DNA of 64,000 bases from Pedobacter panaciterrae (GCF_013204795.1 NZ_JABMKW010000016.1:620001-684000), one strand, 5' to 3'. Positions 9,128 to 19,438 are shown, numbered from the stretch's first letter. The notes: generated by a model not told the origin, from the letters alone. Numbers and translations are program-made.

Positions 9128-10215
9128 AGAAGAATATCTTAGTAATACCCGGCGATGGCATCGGGCCTGAAGTAACCACATGGGGGAAAGCCATTTTAGA
9201 ACAAATAGCCGAAGATTTTGGCCATGAGTTTACCTTTGACGAAGCTTTAATGGGTCATGCTGCTATTGAAGCAACAGGCAGCCCATTGCCAGATGAGACC
9301 CTGGAAAAAGCCAAACAAAGTGATGCAATCCTCTTTGGAGCTGTAGGGCATGCCTTGTATGATAACGATCCTTCGCTTAAAGTACGCCCGGAGCAAGGTT
9401 TACTTAAGATCCGTAAAGAATTGGGTCTTTATGCCAACCTACGCCCTATTTTATTGTTTGATGAATTGTTAAATGCATCAAGCATTAAACCAAGTATACT
9501 AAAGGGTACAGATATTTTATTTTTCAGAGAGCTGACAGGCGACGTTTATTTCGGAGAGAAAACACTTTCTGAGGATAGAAATACCGCGTCGGATTTAATG
9601 ATCTATCACCGATACGAAATAGAACGAATAGCACACAAAGCTTTTCAGGCTGCAATGCAGCGTAACAAAAGGTTATGTTCGGTAGATAAAGCTAACGTAC
9701 TTGAAAGCTCCAGGTTATGGAGGGCAACCGTACAGGCTATCGCTAAAGAATACCCTGAGGTTGAAACCGAACATATGTTTATAGACAATGCCGCAATGCA
9801 ACTGATCAAAGATCCTAAGCGCTTTGACGTAGTACTAACTGCCAATTTATTTGGTGATATCCTTACAGATGAAGCTTCGCAGATTGCAGGCTCAATGGGG
9901 ATGTTAGCCTCGGCCTCAATTGGTGATGGTACTGGTTTCTTTGAACCAATTCATGGCTCTGCACATGATATCACCGGGAAAGACCTGGCCAACCCGCTGG
10001 CTTCTATCCTATCCGTAGCGTTAATGCTCGAAATAGGTTTTGGACTAAAAGAAGAAGCCAAAACAGTAGTTGCTGCAGTTGACAAAGTACTCAAAGAAGG
10101 CTTCAGAACTAATGACATTGCCGACGGCACCACAAATCCTTATAAAGTATTAGGTACTAAGGAAATGGGTAAACTCGTCTTAAAATATATTACACAAAAA
10201 ACCTATACTAACTAA
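9124..10215 (+). CDS. leuB: 3-isopropylmalate dehydrogenase, first copy
   Basis: The 363 residues form an isocitrate/isopropylmalate dehydrogenase fold. [11 protein letters not shown] lies at the N-terminus, [15 protein letters not shown] near residue 145, the metal aspartates in [15 protein letters not shown] near 245, and [10 protein letters not shown] near 285. LeuB oxidises and decarboxylates 3-isopropylmalate to the precursor of leucine. Its start codon overlaps the stop of the ABC gene. A second, more canonical LeuB lies at 15200. The copy here has GDVYFGEK where most LeuB proteins, including the second copy, have GGIYFGE. Which copy serves leucine and which might serve another acid is unclear. 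Confidence 0.88.
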   Translation: MKKNILVIPGDGIGPEVTTWGKAILEQIAEDFGHEFTFDEALMGHAAIEATGSPLPDETLEKAKQSDAILFGAVGHALYDNDPSLKVRPEQGLLKIRKELGLYANLRPILLFDELLNASSIKPSILKGTDILFFRELTGDVYFGEKTLSEDRNTASDLMIYHRYEIERIAHKAFQAAMQRNKRLCSVDKANVLESSRLWRATVQAIAKEYPEVETEHMFIDNAAMQLIKDPKRFDVVLTANLFGDILTDEASQIAGSMGMLASASIGDGTGFFEPIHGSAHDITGKDLANPLASILSVALMLEIGFGLKEEAKTVVAAVDKVLKEGFRTNDIADGTTNPYKVLGTKEMGKLVLKYITQKTYTN

Positions 10216-10226
10216 AAACGAAAATT

Positions 10227-11390
10227 ATGTTACACGATCCAAATAGAGTTTATGTGTTTGACACCACGTTGCGTGATGGTGAACAAGTGCCGGGTTGTCA
10301 ATTAACAACCCCAGAGAAAATAGAAATTGCCAAAGAATTGGAAGCTCTTGGCGTGGATATTATTGAAGCAGGTTTTCCTATTTCAAGTCCAGGTGATTTC
10401 CAAAGCGTTGTAGAGCTTTCTAAAGCGGTATCTGAGCCGATCATTTGTGCACTTACACGTGCAAATAAAGGTGATATTGATTCTGCTGTTGCTGCATTGA
10501 AATTTGCAAAACGTCCGCGAATCCATACTGGTATCGGCTCGTCTGATATGCACATCAAACATAAATTTAACAGTACAAGAGAAGATATTTTAGCACGTGC
10601 AGTTGAAGCCGTTAAATATGCCAAGCAATTTGTAGAGGATATTGAATTCTATGCAGAAGATGCTGGTCGTGCCGATGTACATTTTCTTGCCCAGATGGTA
10701 GAAGCGGTTATTGCAGCCGGCGCTACTGTAGTAAACATACCAGATACAAATGGTTATTGCCTACCAGATCAGTACGGAAGCAAAATCAAGTTTTTGAAAG
10801 AGAACGTAAAAAACATTGACAATGCCATTATATCTGTGCATTGCCATAATGATTTAGGTTTAGCTACCGCAAATTCAATTGCAGGCTTACAAAACGGTGC
10901 CCGTCAAATTGAAGGTACTATTAATGGTATCGGAGAACGTGCAGGTAACACCTCTATTGAAGAGGTCGTCATGATTTTAAAAACGCACCAGACATTAGGT
11001 TTGCATACCAACATCAACACTAAAAACTTTTATGAGTTGAGCCGTATGGTAAGTTCGCAAATGCGCATGCCGGTACAACCAAATAAAGCAATTGTTGGAA
11101 GCAATGCCTTTGCACACAGCTCAGGTATCCACCAGGATGGTTTCTTAAAAAACCGCGAAAATTACGAAATTATACGCCCGGAAGATGTTGGTTTCCCTGA
11201 TGCAAGTATTGTACTTACCGCACGCAGTGGCCGGCATGCTTTAAAGTTCCATTTGGAGCGCTTAGGCTTTAATTTAAGTAAAGAAGAATTGGGCGAAGCC
11301 TACCATCGCTTCCTTACAGTGGCAGATAGTAAATTAGATATTAATGATGATGATCTTTTGTTAATGATGGGCAAGCAACAATTAGCTTAA
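10227..11390 (+). CDS. leuA: 2-isopropylmalate synthase, short form without regulatory domain
   Basis: LeuA condenses acetyl-CoA with 2-oxoisovalerate, the committed step to leucine. The catalytic TIM barrel is clear: [16 protein letters not shown] at residue 12, [12 protein letters not shown] near 47, the metal histidines in [15 protein letters not shown] near 205, and [15 protein letters not shown]. The protein stops at 387 residues, after the linker subdomain. The ~120-residue C-terminal LeuA dimer domain that binds leucine in the long form is absent, so simple leucine feedback through it is not expected. It is 11 bases after leuB1. Homocitrate synthase is a possible relative, but context favours LeuA. 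Confidence 0.88.
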   Translation: MLHDPNRVYVFDTTLRDGEQVPGCQLTTPEKIEIAKELEALGVDIIEAGFPISSPGDFQSVVELSKAVSEPIICALTRANKGDIDSAVAALKFAKRPRIHTGIGSSDMHIKHKFNSTREDILARAVEAVKYAKQFVEDIEFYAEDAGRADVHFLAQMVEAVIAAGATVVNIPDTNGYCLPDQYGSKIKFLKENVKNIDNAIISVHCHNDLGLATANSIAGLQNGARQIEGTINGIGERAGNTSIEEVVMILKTHQTLGLHTNINTKNFYELSRMVSSQMRMPVQPNKAIVGSNAFAHSSGIHQDGFLKNRENYEIIRPEDVGFPDASIVLTARSGRHALKFHLERLGFNLSKEELGEAYHRFLTVADSKLDINDDDLLLMMGKQQLA

Positions 11391-11432
11391 CCTTTATCTC
11401 ACAAAAAGAATTCATAATAAAAAAAGAAAAAA

Positions 11433-12839
11433 ATGAGCAAAACATTATTTGATAAGGTGTGGGACACTCACGTGGTACGTAAAATAGAAGGTGGCCCCGA
11501 TGTGCTTTTTATTGATCGCCACCTTATCCACGAAGTTACCAGCCCTGTTGCCTTTTTAGGTTTAAAAAGCAGAGGAATAAAAGTTTTATACCCTGAACGT
11601 ACATTTGCTACGGCAGATCATAACACCCCAACAATTAACCAGCATTTGCCGGTTGCAGATCCGCTTTCGGCTAACCAGTTAAAGGCATTAGAGTCTAACT
11701 CTAATGAATATGGTATCAGCCACTGGGGACTAGGCCATCAAAAAAATGGTATCGTACACGTTGTAGGTCCTGAGTATGGAATCACACAACCGGGTGCTAC
11801 TATTGTTTGTGGCGATTCACATACATCTACGCATGGTGCTTTTGGTGCTATCGCTTTTGGTATTGGTACTTCTGAAGTAGAAATGGTACTTTCTACACAG
11901 TGCATTATGCAGCCAAAACCTAAAAAAATGCGCATCAATGTTAATGGTAAATTAGGTGTAGGTGTTACGCCTAAAGATGTTGCATTGTTCATCATCTCTC
12001 AGCTTACAACTTCTGGCGCAACCGGATATTTTGTTGAATATGCTGGTGATGTTTTTGAAAACATGACTATGGAAGGCCGTATGACGGTTTGTAACCTAAG
12101 TATTGAAATGGGTGCCCGTGGCGGTATGATCGCTCCTGATGAAACTACTATCAATTACGTAAAAGGTCGTGAGTTTAGCCCTAAAGGCGAAGCGTGGGAT
12201 AGAGCATTAGCGTATTACAAAACGTTAAAAACTGATGCCGATGCTGTTTTTGATAAAGAATTGACTTTCGACGGTTCTTCAATTGAGCCAATGATCACAT
12301 ATGGTACAAACCCTGGAATGGGAATGGGAATTTCTCATGATATCCCTGACGCTGCTCACGCAGAAGGTGGTGCTGCAACCTATGCTAAATCATTAGGTTA
12401 TATGGGCTTCTCTGAAGGCGAATCTATGATCGGTAAGAAAATAGATTTCGTTTTTGTTGGTAGCTGTACCAATGGACGTATCGAAGATTTCAGAGCATTT
12501 ACTTCTATCGTAAAAGGCAGACATAAAGCTGACGATGTAACCGTTTGGTTGGTTCCGGGTTCTCATATTGTTGAGGCTCAAATCAAAGAAGAAGGCTTAC
12601 TGGATATTTTAACCGAAGCTGGCTTTGAATTACGCCAACCTGGTTGTTCTGCATGTTTAGCAATGAACGACGATAAGATACCTGCTGGAAAATATGCGGT
12701 AAGTACCTCGAACAGAAATTTTGAAGGAAGACAAGGTCCTGGTTCAAGAACTATGTTAGCCAGTCCGCTAGTTGCTGCAGCTGCAGCTGTTACCGGCGTG
12801 GTTACAGACCCAAGAACATTAATTGAAGAACTTGTCTAA
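11433..12839 (+). CDS. leuC: 3-isopropylmalate dehydratase, large subunit
   Basis: LeuC carries the 4Fe-4S cluster of isopropylmalate isomerase, which converts 2- to 3-isopropylmalate. The 468 residues fit the bacterial type. Typical segments are [21 protein letters not shown] sequence near residue 26, [14 protein letters not shown] near 127, [12 protein letters not shown] near 345, and [12 protein letters not shown] near 405; the cluster cysteines lie in the last two. leuD follows after 19 bases. The same complex can also process citramalate in organisms with CimA, which matters because a second synthase lies downstream. Confidence 0.97.
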   Translation: MSKTLFDKVWDTHVVRKIEGGPDVLFIDRHLIHEVTSPVAFLGLKSRGIKVLYPERTFATADHNTPTINQHLPVADPLSANQLKALESNSNEYGISHWGLGHQKNGIVHVVGPEYGITQPGATIVCGDSHTSTHGAFGAIAFGIGTSEVEMVLSTQCIMQPKPKKMRINVNGKLGVGVTPKDVALFIISQLTTSGATGYFVEYAGDVFENMTMEGRMTVCNLSIEMGARGGMIAPDETTINYVKGREFSPKGEAWDRALAYYKTLKTDADAVFDKELTFDGSSIEPMITYGTNPGMGMGISHDIPDAAHAEGGAATYAKSLGYMGFSEGESMIGKKIDFVFVGSCTNGRIEDFRAFTSIVKGRHKADDVTVWLVPGSHIVEAQIKEEGLLDILTEAGFELRQPGCSACLAMNDDKIPAGKYAVSTSNRNFEGRQGPGSRTMLASPLVAAAAAVTGVVTDPRTLIEELV

Positions 12840-12858
12840 ACACACTTAAAAGATTAAA

Positions 12859-13455
12859 ATGGCCTACGATAAATTTAATATACTAAAAAGCACCGCGGTT
12901 CCACTTCCAATAGAAAATGTGGATACCGATCAGTTAATTCCTGCACGCTTTTTAAAAGCTACAGAACGCGTTGGGTTTGGCGACAACCTTTTCCGCGACT
13001 GGAGATATAACCCAGATAATACACCCAAAAAAGACTTTGTATTAAACAACCCTGTTTACAGTGGTAAAATACTTGTTGGTGGTAAAAACTTTGGTTCAGG
13101 CTCATCAAGAGAGCATGCTGCCTGGGCGGTTTATGATTATGGATTCAGATGTGTAGTATCAAGCTTTTTTGCTGATATCTTCAGAAACAACTGCCTAAAC
13201 ATTGGTGTATTACCAGTTCAGGTTAGTCCCGAGTTTTCTGAAAAGATCTTTGCTGCAATTTTTGCTGATCCTAATACAGAACTGGAAGTAAACTTACCGG
13301 AACAAACCATTACGCTTTTAGCAACAGGTGAAAAAGAGAAATTCGAAATCAGTTCGTATAAAAAAGACAATATGCTGAATGGTTTTGATGACATCGACTA
13401 CCTGCAAAGCATAAAACCGGAAATCGAAGAGTTTGCGTTGCAGCTTCCTCTTTAA
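12859..13455 (+). CDS. leuD: 3-isopropylmalate dehydratase, small subunit
   Basis: LeuD is the small swivelling subunit that completes the isomerase active site with LeuC. The 198 residues, the opening PIENVDTDQLIPARFLKAT and the motif GKNFGSGSSREHAAWA near residue 74 are diagnostic. It lies 19 bases after leuC. A 156-base gap with repeat-like hairpins follows, the first real break in the operon. Confidence 0.97.
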   Translation: MAYDKFNILKSTAVPLPIENVDTDQLIPARFLKATERVGFGDNLFRDWRYNPDNTPKKDFVLNNPVYSGKILVGGKNFGSGSSREHAAWAVYDYGFRCVVSSFFADIFRNNCLNIGVLPVQVSPEFSEKIFAAIFADPNTELEVNLPEQTITLLATGEKEKFEISSYKKDNMLNGFDDIDYLQSIKPEIEEFALQLPL

Positions 13456-13464
13456 GAAATTACC

Positions 13465-13578
13465 CGTCATCCTGAGCTATTGCCTGTCGTGAGACTAAGC
13501 ATTAAAAAAAGTAATGATGACAAATAATCGTCATGCTATAGCACACCTATAGCACCCCTCGTCATCGCGACGATGACG
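13465..13578. repeat. Degenerate CGTCATCCTGA repeat with terminal hairpin
   Basis: The gap between leuD and the second synthase opens with CGTCATCCTGAG (13465-13476), the left end of the repeat family also seen at 49 and 16296. It closes with CGTCATCG/CGATGACG, a perfect 8-bp hairpin at 13560-13578 with a CGA loop. CTATAGCAC occurs twice between them. It may be a decayed copy of the repeat; it has no long T-tract, so termination is not obvious. Confidence 0.5.
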
Positions 13579-13611
13579 GATAATTAGTATAAAAAAAGTA
13601 AGACCCGATAC

Positions 13612-15129
13612 ATGGAAAGAAGGAAAATAGAGATAATGGATACTACACTCCGCGATGGAGAACAAACATCGGGTGTGTCTTTTTCCATTTCAGAAAAGTT
13701 AACCATAGCCCAGTTATTATTGGAAGAACTCCATGTTGACCGGGCTGAAATTGCTTCTGCACGTGTATCTGACGGAGAGTTTCAGGCAGTAAAAGCAGTT
13801 TTAAATTGGGCGGAAGCAAACGGATATGCAGATCGTATAGAAGTATTATCTTTTGTAGACAACGGTGTTTCTATCGACTGGATGTTAAAAGCAGGTGTTA
13901 AAGTTCAGAACCTGCTCACCAAAGGTTCTCTAAACCATTTAACGCACCAGCTTAAAAAAACACCAGAACAACATTTTGCAGAAATTAAGCATGTTATTGA
14001 TCTGGCAATTGCCAACAACATCGCCACCAATGTTTATTTAGAAGATTGGAGTAATGGCATGCGTAACTCTCCGGAGTATGTGCTTCAATATTTAGATTTT
14101 CTGACTACACAGCCCATAAAAAGAATATTATTACCGGATACACTGGGCATTTTAACACCTGGCGAAACCTTTAAATTTATTACTGAGCTTAAATCAAAAT
14201 ATCCGGATACCCATTTCGATTTCCACGCACATAACGATTATGACCTTGGTACAGCCAATGTATTAGAATCTGTAAAAGCTGGAATAAGTGGTTTGCATTT
14301 AACAGTAAACGGGATGGGCGAAAGAGCAGGAAATGCAGCAATGGCTAGTGCTATTGCCGTAATTAATGATTTTGCGCCTGAGGTTGAAGTACAACTTAGA
14401 GAATCTTCGATTTATAAAGTTAGCAAGCTGGTTGAAACATTTTCGGGTGTTAGGATCCCTTCAAACAAACCGATTGTTGGCGATAATGTATTTACCCAAA
14501 CAGCCGGAATTCATGCTGATGGGGACAATAAAAATAACCTGTACTTTAACGATCTCCTACCTGAACGTTTCGGCAGAAAACGCAGTTATGCATTAGGAAA
14601 AACTTCCGGCAAAGCCAATATTGAAAAAAACCTGCAAGAATTAGGCTTAAAACTAAACGATGCCGACCTGAAGAAAGTTACTCAAAGAGTTATTGAATTA
14701 GGCGACAAAAAAGAAACCGTAACCAAAGAAGATCTTCCTTACATCATTTCGGACGTGTTGGACAGCAGCCTTTATGAAGAAAAGGTTATTGTAGAATCGT
14801 ATGTATTGATGAATGCAATGGGCTTACGTCCATCTGCTACTATCTCTGTAGTAATTGAAGGGGAAAAGTTCGAAGAGAATGCGCAAGGCGATGGTCAGTT
14901 TGATGCGTTTATGAATGCATTAACAAGGGTTTATGCAAAAAAAGAAAGGAGCTTACCAAAGCTGATTGATTATGCTGTAAGGATAGCGCCCGGAAGTAAT
15001 TCTGACGCTTTATGTGAAACAATTATTACCTGGGAAACCGAACAGAAAGTATTTATAACCAGAGGCCTTGATTCAGATCAGACAGTGTGTGCGATTAAAG
15101 CTACCCAGAAAATGTTGAACATTATTTAA
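13612..15129 (+). CDS. Second LeuA-type synthase, possibly (R)-citramalate synthase
   Basis: This 505-residue protein has the HMGL-like/LeuA barrel: [16 protein letters not shown] at residue 10, metal histidines in HFDFHAHNDYDLGTANV near 205, and NGMGERAGNAAMAS near 230. Unlike leuA1 it keeps a C-terminal LeuA dimer/regulatory domain (about residues 380-505). Such proteins act either as 2-isopropylmalate synthase or as citramalate synthase (CimA, pyruvate plus acetyl-CoA, an alternative route to isoleucine). Pairing with leuB2 and the presence of another LeuA make CimA a reasonable guess, but ilvA nearby already offers the threonine route. I cannot decide substrate from sequence alone. Confidence 0.7.
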   Translation: MERRKIEIMDTTLRDGEQTSGVSFSISEKLTIAQLLLEELHVDRAEIASARVSDGEFQAVKAVLNWAEANGYADRIEVLSFVDNGVSIDWMLKAGVKVQNLLTKGSLNHLTHQLKKTPEQHFAEIKHVIDLAIANNIATNVYLEDWSNGMRNSPEYVLQYLDFLTTQPIKRILLPDTLGILTPGETFKFITELKSKYPDTHFDFHAHNDYDLGTANVLESVKAGISGLHLTVNGMGERAGNAAMASAIAVINDFAPEVEVQLRESSIYKVSKLVETFSGVRIPSNKPIVGDNVFTQTAGIHADGDNKNNLYFNDLLPERFGRKRSYALGKTSGKANIEKNLQELGLKLNDADLKKVTQRVIELGDKKETVTKEDLPYIISDVLDSSLYEEKVIVESYVLMNAMGLRPSATISVVIEGEKFEENAQGDGQFDAFMNALTRVYAKKERSLPKLIDYAVRIAPGSNSDALCETIITWETEQKVFITRGLDSDQTVCAIKATQKMLNII

Positions 15130-15199
15130 AGGTAAATTAGCATCACAAATAAAAACTGGTTATAATTAAAGAAATATTAAAAAACACAACTAAAAATAT

Positions 15200-16258
15200 A
15201 TGAAACTTAATATCGCTCTTTTAGCGGGAGACGGAATTGGACCTGAGGTTATTGATCAGGCAGTTAAAGTATCAAATGCTGTAGCACAAAAATTTAATCA
15301 CGAAATTGTATGGACTTCTGCCCTAACCGGCGCTGCTGCAATTGATGCTGTTGGCGAACCTTATCCAGATGCAACACACGATATCTGCATGGCAGCTGAT
15401 GCTGTTTTGTTTGGTGCTATTGGTCATCCACGTTACGACAACGATCCGAAAGCTACCGTTCGTCCGGAACAAGGACTTCTAAAAATGCGTAAAAAACTGG
15501 GCTTATTTGCAAATGTACGCCCAACATTTACTTTCCCATCTTTAATCGATAACTCTCCATTAAAAAGAGAGCGTATAGAAGGTACAGATCTTATTATCCT
15601 TCGTGAGTTAACAGGTGGTATTTATTTTGGCGAAAGAGGTAGAAAAGACGATGGCAACACAGCTTTCGATACTTGTACCTATACCAGAGTAGAGGTTCAG
15701 CGCCTTGCTAAATTAGGCTTTGAAATGGCGATGGCCCGTGGTAAAAGACTTTGCTGCGTAGATAAAGCAAACGTATTGGAAACATCACGTTTGTGGAGAG
15801 AAACCGTACAGGACATGGAAAAAGATTTCCCTGAGGTTACAGTAAGCTACGAATTTGTTGATGCAGTTGCGATGCGTTTGGTGCAATGGCCAAATTCATA
15901 TGATGTATTGATCACAGAAAACCTATTTGGTGATATTTTAACTGACGAAGCATCTGTAATTTCTGGCTCTATGGGCCTTATGCCATCTGCTTCAATTGGT
16001 GTTCATACGTCTTTATTTGAGCCAATTCACGGTTCTTACCCTCAGGCTGCCGGTAAAGACATTGCCAATCCTTTGGCAACCGTATTGTCTGCCGCAATGA
16101 TGTTTGAAGATGCTTTCGGATTAAAAGAAGAAGCAGAATTGATCAGATCAGTAGTAAACAAATCTCTTGCAGAAGGAATTGTAACTGAAGACCTATCTGG
16201 AAAAAATAAAGCATACAAAACCAGCGAAGTTGGTGATTGGTTGGCTAAAAATATATAA
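15200..16258 (+). CDS. leuB: 3-isopropylmalate dehydrogenase, second copy
   Basis: The 352 residues follow the canonical LeuB pattern: [11 protein letters not shown] at the N-terminus, LRELTGGIYFGERGRKDDG near residue 135, [19 protein letters not shown] near 236, and EPIHGSYPQAAGKDIANP near 275. GGIYFGE is the standard LeuB segment, so this copy is the more conventional of the two. It follows the second synthase by 70 bases and could act on 3-isopropylmalate or, with a citramalate synthase, on 3-methylmalate. A large inverted repeat separates it from ilvA. Confidence 0.92.
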   Translation: MKLNIALLAGDGIGPEVIDQAVKVSNAVAQKFNHEIVWTSALTGAAAIDAVGEPYPDATHDICMAADAVLFGAIGHPRYDNDPKATVRPEQGLLKMRKKLGLFANVRPTFTFPSLIDNSPLKRERIEGTDLIILRELTGGIYFGERGRKDDGNTAFDTCTYTRVEVQRLAKLGFEMAMARGKRLCCVDKANVLETSRLWRETVQDMEKDFPEVTVSYEFVDAVAMRLVQWPNSYDVLITENLFGDILTDEASVISGSMGLMPSASIGVHTSLFEPIHGSYPQAAGKDIANPLATVLSAAMMFEDAFGLKEEAELIRSVVNKSLAEGIVTEDLSGKNKAYKTSEVGDWLAKNI

Positions 16259-16295
16259 CAGCTAACCACTTTTTCCTTATCAATTAATTAAAACA

Positions 16296-16382
16296 CTCGT
16301 CATCCTGAATTTATTTCAGGGTCCCGCAAATCGCATTCGCAACTTCTAAAGGGGGATCCTGAAATAAATTCAGGATGACGAG
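16296..16382. repeat. Long inverted repeat of the CGTCATCCTGA family
   Basis: Positions 16296-16320 and 16358-16382 are exact reverse complements over 25 bases. Pairing continues inward for about five more positions with one G-T wobble, leaving a loop of about 27 bases. The arms contain the unit CGTCATCCTGAATTTATTTCAGG, the same unit as at 49-75. This is the fullest copy in the window. In RNA it would form a very stable stem between leuB2 and ilvA, possibly limiting read-through or protecting the upstream message. Confidence 0.75.
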
Positions 16383-16417
16383 CGTTAAATGCTATAGCCC
16401 CTTATATATTTCAGAAC

Positions 16418-17665
16418 ATGACAGAGAATCCTGTTAAATTAGACTCAAAGGCTGCGTCACAGCGGTTAGCAGATGTTGTAAAACATACCCCACTCATTTA
16501 CAATTCAAAGTTATCTGAAAAATACGACTGCGAAATATATCTGAAACGTGAGGACCTCCAAATCGTGCGATCGTACAAATTACGCGGTGCTTACAATATG
16601 ATCAGTCAGCTAACGCCAGAAGAATTGAGCAGAGGGGTTGTTTGCGCAAGTGCTGGTAATCATGCTCAGGGGGTTGCTTTCTCTTGCGATAAGCTGGGTA
16701 CAAAAGGTGTAATTTTTATGCCTGAAATTACGCCTAGACAAAAAGTAAAACAAACAGAAATGTTTGGGAACGGCAGCGTAGAGCTTGTTTTAGTTGGAGA
16801 TACTTTTGATGATTGTCTTATGGAGGCGCTGGCCTATACTAAGGAGCACAACATGACTTTTATTCCACCGTTTGATAATTACAGCATTATTGAAGGTCAG
16901 GGTACTGTTGGTGTAGAGATATTCGAAGATCTGCCGGGCGTTGAGGTGGTAATTATGCCAATCGGCGGTGGTGGTCTTGCTGCAGGTGTAGGAAGCTATT
17001 TAAAAAACGAAAATCCAAATATACAGTTGATAGGTGTTGAGCCTGAAGGCGCCCCGTCTATGTTAAAAGCATTTGAGCATGGTGGCCCCATAACATTACC
17101 TGAAATAAACCGTTTTGTTGATGGAGCGTCGGTAAAGCGTGTAGGTAACTTAACTTACGACCTTTGCACAAAGGTGCTAGACAATATGTTACTGGTTGCA
17201 GAAGGAAAGATTTGCACCACCATATTAAAACTTTATAATGAGGATGCTATTGTTGTAGAACCAGCAGGAGCATTATCTGTTGCTATTCTGGATGCTTGCA
17301 AGGATAAAATAAAAGGAAAAACTGTAGTTTGCGTGGTGAGCGGTGGCAATAACGACATCGAGCGCATGCAGGAAATTAAAGAGAAATCTTTACTTTATGA
17401 AGGGCTTAAACATTACTTCATTGTCCGTTTTCCGCAAAGGCCAGGAGCACTTAAGCTTTTTGTGAACAATGTGCTTGGTCCGCATGATGACATTACCCGC
17501 TTTGAATTCATTAAAAAAACCAATAAGGAAAATGGCCCTGCTTTGGTTGGTATTGAGCTTACAGATCGCACAGATTATGATGCTTTGGTGCAAAGAATGA
17601 AGGAATTTAAGTTTGAAATTATAGAGCTTAACAACGACAAAACACTATTTGAATATTTGGTTTAA
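16418..17665 (+). CDS. ilvA: Threonine dehydratase (threonine ammonia-lyase)
   Basis: IlvA deaminates threonine to 2-oxobutyrate, the isoleucine-specific entry into the pathway. The fold type II PLP enzyme shows the Schiff-base lysine in RSYKLRGAYNM (Lys54), ASAGNHAQGVAFS near residue 86 and the glycine-rich phosphate loop IGGGGLAAGVG near 188. A single ACT-like regulatory domain ends the protein (about residues 330-415, FIVRFPQRPGALKLF). The 415-residue length fits the shorter class with one such domain. It lies 159 bases after leuB2, across a long inverted repeat, so it may have its own promoter. Confidence 0.95.
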   Translation: MTENPVKLDSKAASQRLADVVKHTPLIYNSKLSEKYDCEIYLKREDLQIVRSYKLRGAYNMISQLTPEELSRGVVCASAGNHAQGVAFSCDKLGTKGVIFMPEITPRQKVKQTEMFGNGSVELVLVGDTFDDCLMEALAYTKEHNMTFIPPFDNYSIIEGQGTVGVEIFEDLPGVEVVIMPIGGGGLAAGVGSYLKNENPNIQLIGVEPEGAPSMLKAFEHGGPITLPEINRFVDGASVKRVGNLTYDLCTKVLDNMLLVAEGKICTTILKLYNEDAIVVEPAGALSVAILDACKDKIKGKTVVCVVSGGNNDIERMQEIKEKSLLYEGLKHYFIVRFPQRPGALKLFVNNVLGPHDDITRFEFIKKTNKENGPALVGIELTDRTDYDALVQRMKEFKFEIIELNNDKTLFEYLV

Positions 17666-17769
17666 TCTGATTGCCTTCAGCTAGGAAGTTTTTTTAGTAT
17701 TTCACACAGCTTAACAATATCTTGTAGAGGTCAAATCAAAAGCATATTTTTGCTCAAAATATCTAATTA

Positions 17770-18237
17770 ATGAAAAAAAATAACGCTCCTACCTCATTAT
17801 CATTAATGAGGCTTTTCGTTACGTCTATTTTCGCCTTAACAATTTATAGTTCTTGCGAAAAAGGTGAAACACAGTTGGAAAACTCAAAAGAAAACCCGGC
17901 GATAACTGAGATTAAAGGTAATTGGTCATTATCTAAGACGAAAACAATTGTCACTAACCAGAATGGTTTGATTCTCTCTCAGGATAGCCTAAATACGACC
18001 AAAGGCTATAATGATTACCTTAGTTTTAACACAAATGGATTTAAATTAGGTGATATTACTGTCGGATATGATATAATTAGAGAAAACCAACAAAGCTTTA
18101 TAACATACCGTCTTTACGAGGTACCTTATAAGCTCAAGTTATCAAAAATTGACGAAAAACTTATTTCGTTGGAAGGTATCGATTCTACATCTGTAAACAA
18201 AGTAACTACCGTACTGTATTTCAAAAAAGATAATTAA
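17770..18237 (+). CDS. Small lipoprotein, lipocalin-like
   Basis: A hydrophobic leader ends in a lipobox-like YSSC near residue 29, so the mature protein is probably a lipid-anchored lipoprotein. The rest (ITEIKGNWSLSKTKTIVTNQ onward) resembles short lipocalin-like beta-barrel domains common in Bacteroidota. The ATG at 17806 would give a tighter signal peptide and is an equally good start. The next gene begins on the base after its stop codon, so the two are very likely co-expressed. No function is known. Confidence 0.65.
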   Translation: MKKNNAPTSLSLMRLFVTSIFALTIYSSCEKGETQLENSKENPAITEIKGNWSLSKTKTIVTNQNGLILSQDSLNTTKGYNDYLSFNTNGFKLGDITVGYDIIRENQQSFITYRLYEVPYKLKLSKIDEKLISLEGIDSTSVNKVTTVLYFKKDN

Positions 18238-19371
18238 ATGAATGCTCTTAATAAATTAATACTAATCTGCTTTTTCTTAATTGCGGCTAGTAATCTTCAT
18301 GGTCAAACAACTACCATAGATTTTTCAACCACTCCATATAAAAATAATGGCAATGGGGGTTGGGACCCAAACTATTTTGCTAATGGAGGCTGCCCTCTTT
18401 ATTATAGATTCGGACCTAACCCACTTCCTTTAAATGGTCACAATATAAGAACAGTAGGATATATGTGGCTTAATCAGGTAGCTATTTCAACTCCTGCGGC
18501 CTTAAATATATATGCCACAGGTGGCAGTAATTCCAATATATCAATTGAATACCCATTCAAGGCTAATAAAACCTATGATATTGAAATAAATGGTCTATTG
18601 GATCATCAAAGTAGTGTAGGCGCAGGCTATCCACCAGAAAAGTATGTAAATGCAGTTTTTTGGCTAAAATTAGATAATAATCCTGCAATTAGTAGCAATG
18701 CTCCAAGTAAATGTGAGCCATCACTTACTCCAGTTGAAAAGATTGTAGATAGATACTCCAAATTAATAGCAGATGGAGATAGAGCTATTAGTTATAGAAA
18801 ATATAAAGTTAGGTTTGCTACTCTCGAGGCCAAAAATGCTCTAAAAATAACTTACGATCCCTCTCCTGCTGATCCAAATATAGCATTTGATGAAATTTTT
18901 AGACTTCAGAATGTCAAAATCACAGAAATGCCATTTGAAGAGTTATACAACGAAATCAAACCTTTTTATAGAAATACTAAACCAGAAACATTGGGACAAA
19001 ATACTAGGAATAATCCCCTTTACAAAATACCTTATACACCCCCACCTCTTCCACCGAATCCAGAACGTCATCATGTTCATTTTACTGTCGACCCAAGCAA
19101 ATGGACATCAAATAATAACGGTTTAAGTTATTCCGTATCTGCGAGTGATCTAATCCCTAATTTAAATATCATTAGATTTAATGATCTGGTTATAGAGGGT
19201 GATTATCGCAATATCCCGCGCCCAACTCGAACCTTAATTGGGATCCCAGCCTTTTATCAAAATAATAATATAACTTATTCATATGCAAATGGTGACATTA
19301 TAATAAACTCTACTAACAGTGTTCACACGGCTCCATCAGTTAATATTGATTTCTATGTTACTTATTTTTAG
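18238..19371 (+). CDS. Secreted two-domain protein of unknown function
   Basis: A signal peptide (MNALNKLILICFFLIAASNLHGQ) is followed by a ~210-residue beta-rich region that may be a carbohydrate-binding-like sandwich. A helical stretch and a proline-rich linker (YTPPPLPPNP near residue 270) lead to a final ~100-residue domain. That last domain resembles the whole mature part of the lipoprotein at 19439: both open with a V/I-x-P-x-x-W motif, then a D/N-G-hydrophobic-x-Y segment. I do not recognise the family. It abuts the preceding lipoprotein gene with no gap. Confidence 0.6.
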   Translation: MNALNKLILICFFLIAASNLHGQTTTIDFSTTPYKNNGNGGWDPNYFANGGCPLYYRFGPNPLPLNGHNIRTVGYMWLNQVAISTPAALNIYATGGSNSNISIEYPFKANKTYDIEINGLLDHQSSVGAGYPPEKYVNAVFWLKLDNNPAISSNAPSKCEPSLTPVEKIVDRYSKLIADGDRAISYRKYKVRFATLEAKNALKITYDPSPADPNIAFDEIFRLQNVKITEMPFEELYNEIKPFYRNTKPETLGQNTRNNPLYKIPYTPPPLPPNPERHHVHFTVDPSKWTSNNNGLSYSVSASDLIPNLNIIRFNDLVIEGDYRNIPRPTRTLIGIPAFYQNNNITYSYANGDIIINSTNSVHTAPSVNIDFYVTYF

Positions 19372-19438
19372 TTAGCTACTTATCTTTTTATTTTATGGCA
19401 ATAAATTTGCTTGACTAATCTCAAAACACACAAATCAC

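Noticed and set aside
9124..10215. First LeuB copy as isocitrate or tartrate dehydrogenase
   Set aside because: Length, RELTG segment and operon position favour the isopropylmalate type; the altered GDVY segment is noted instead.
17670..17700. Terminator after ilvA (CTTC/GAAG before a T-run)
   Set aside because: The stem is only 4 bp; too weak to report as a feature.
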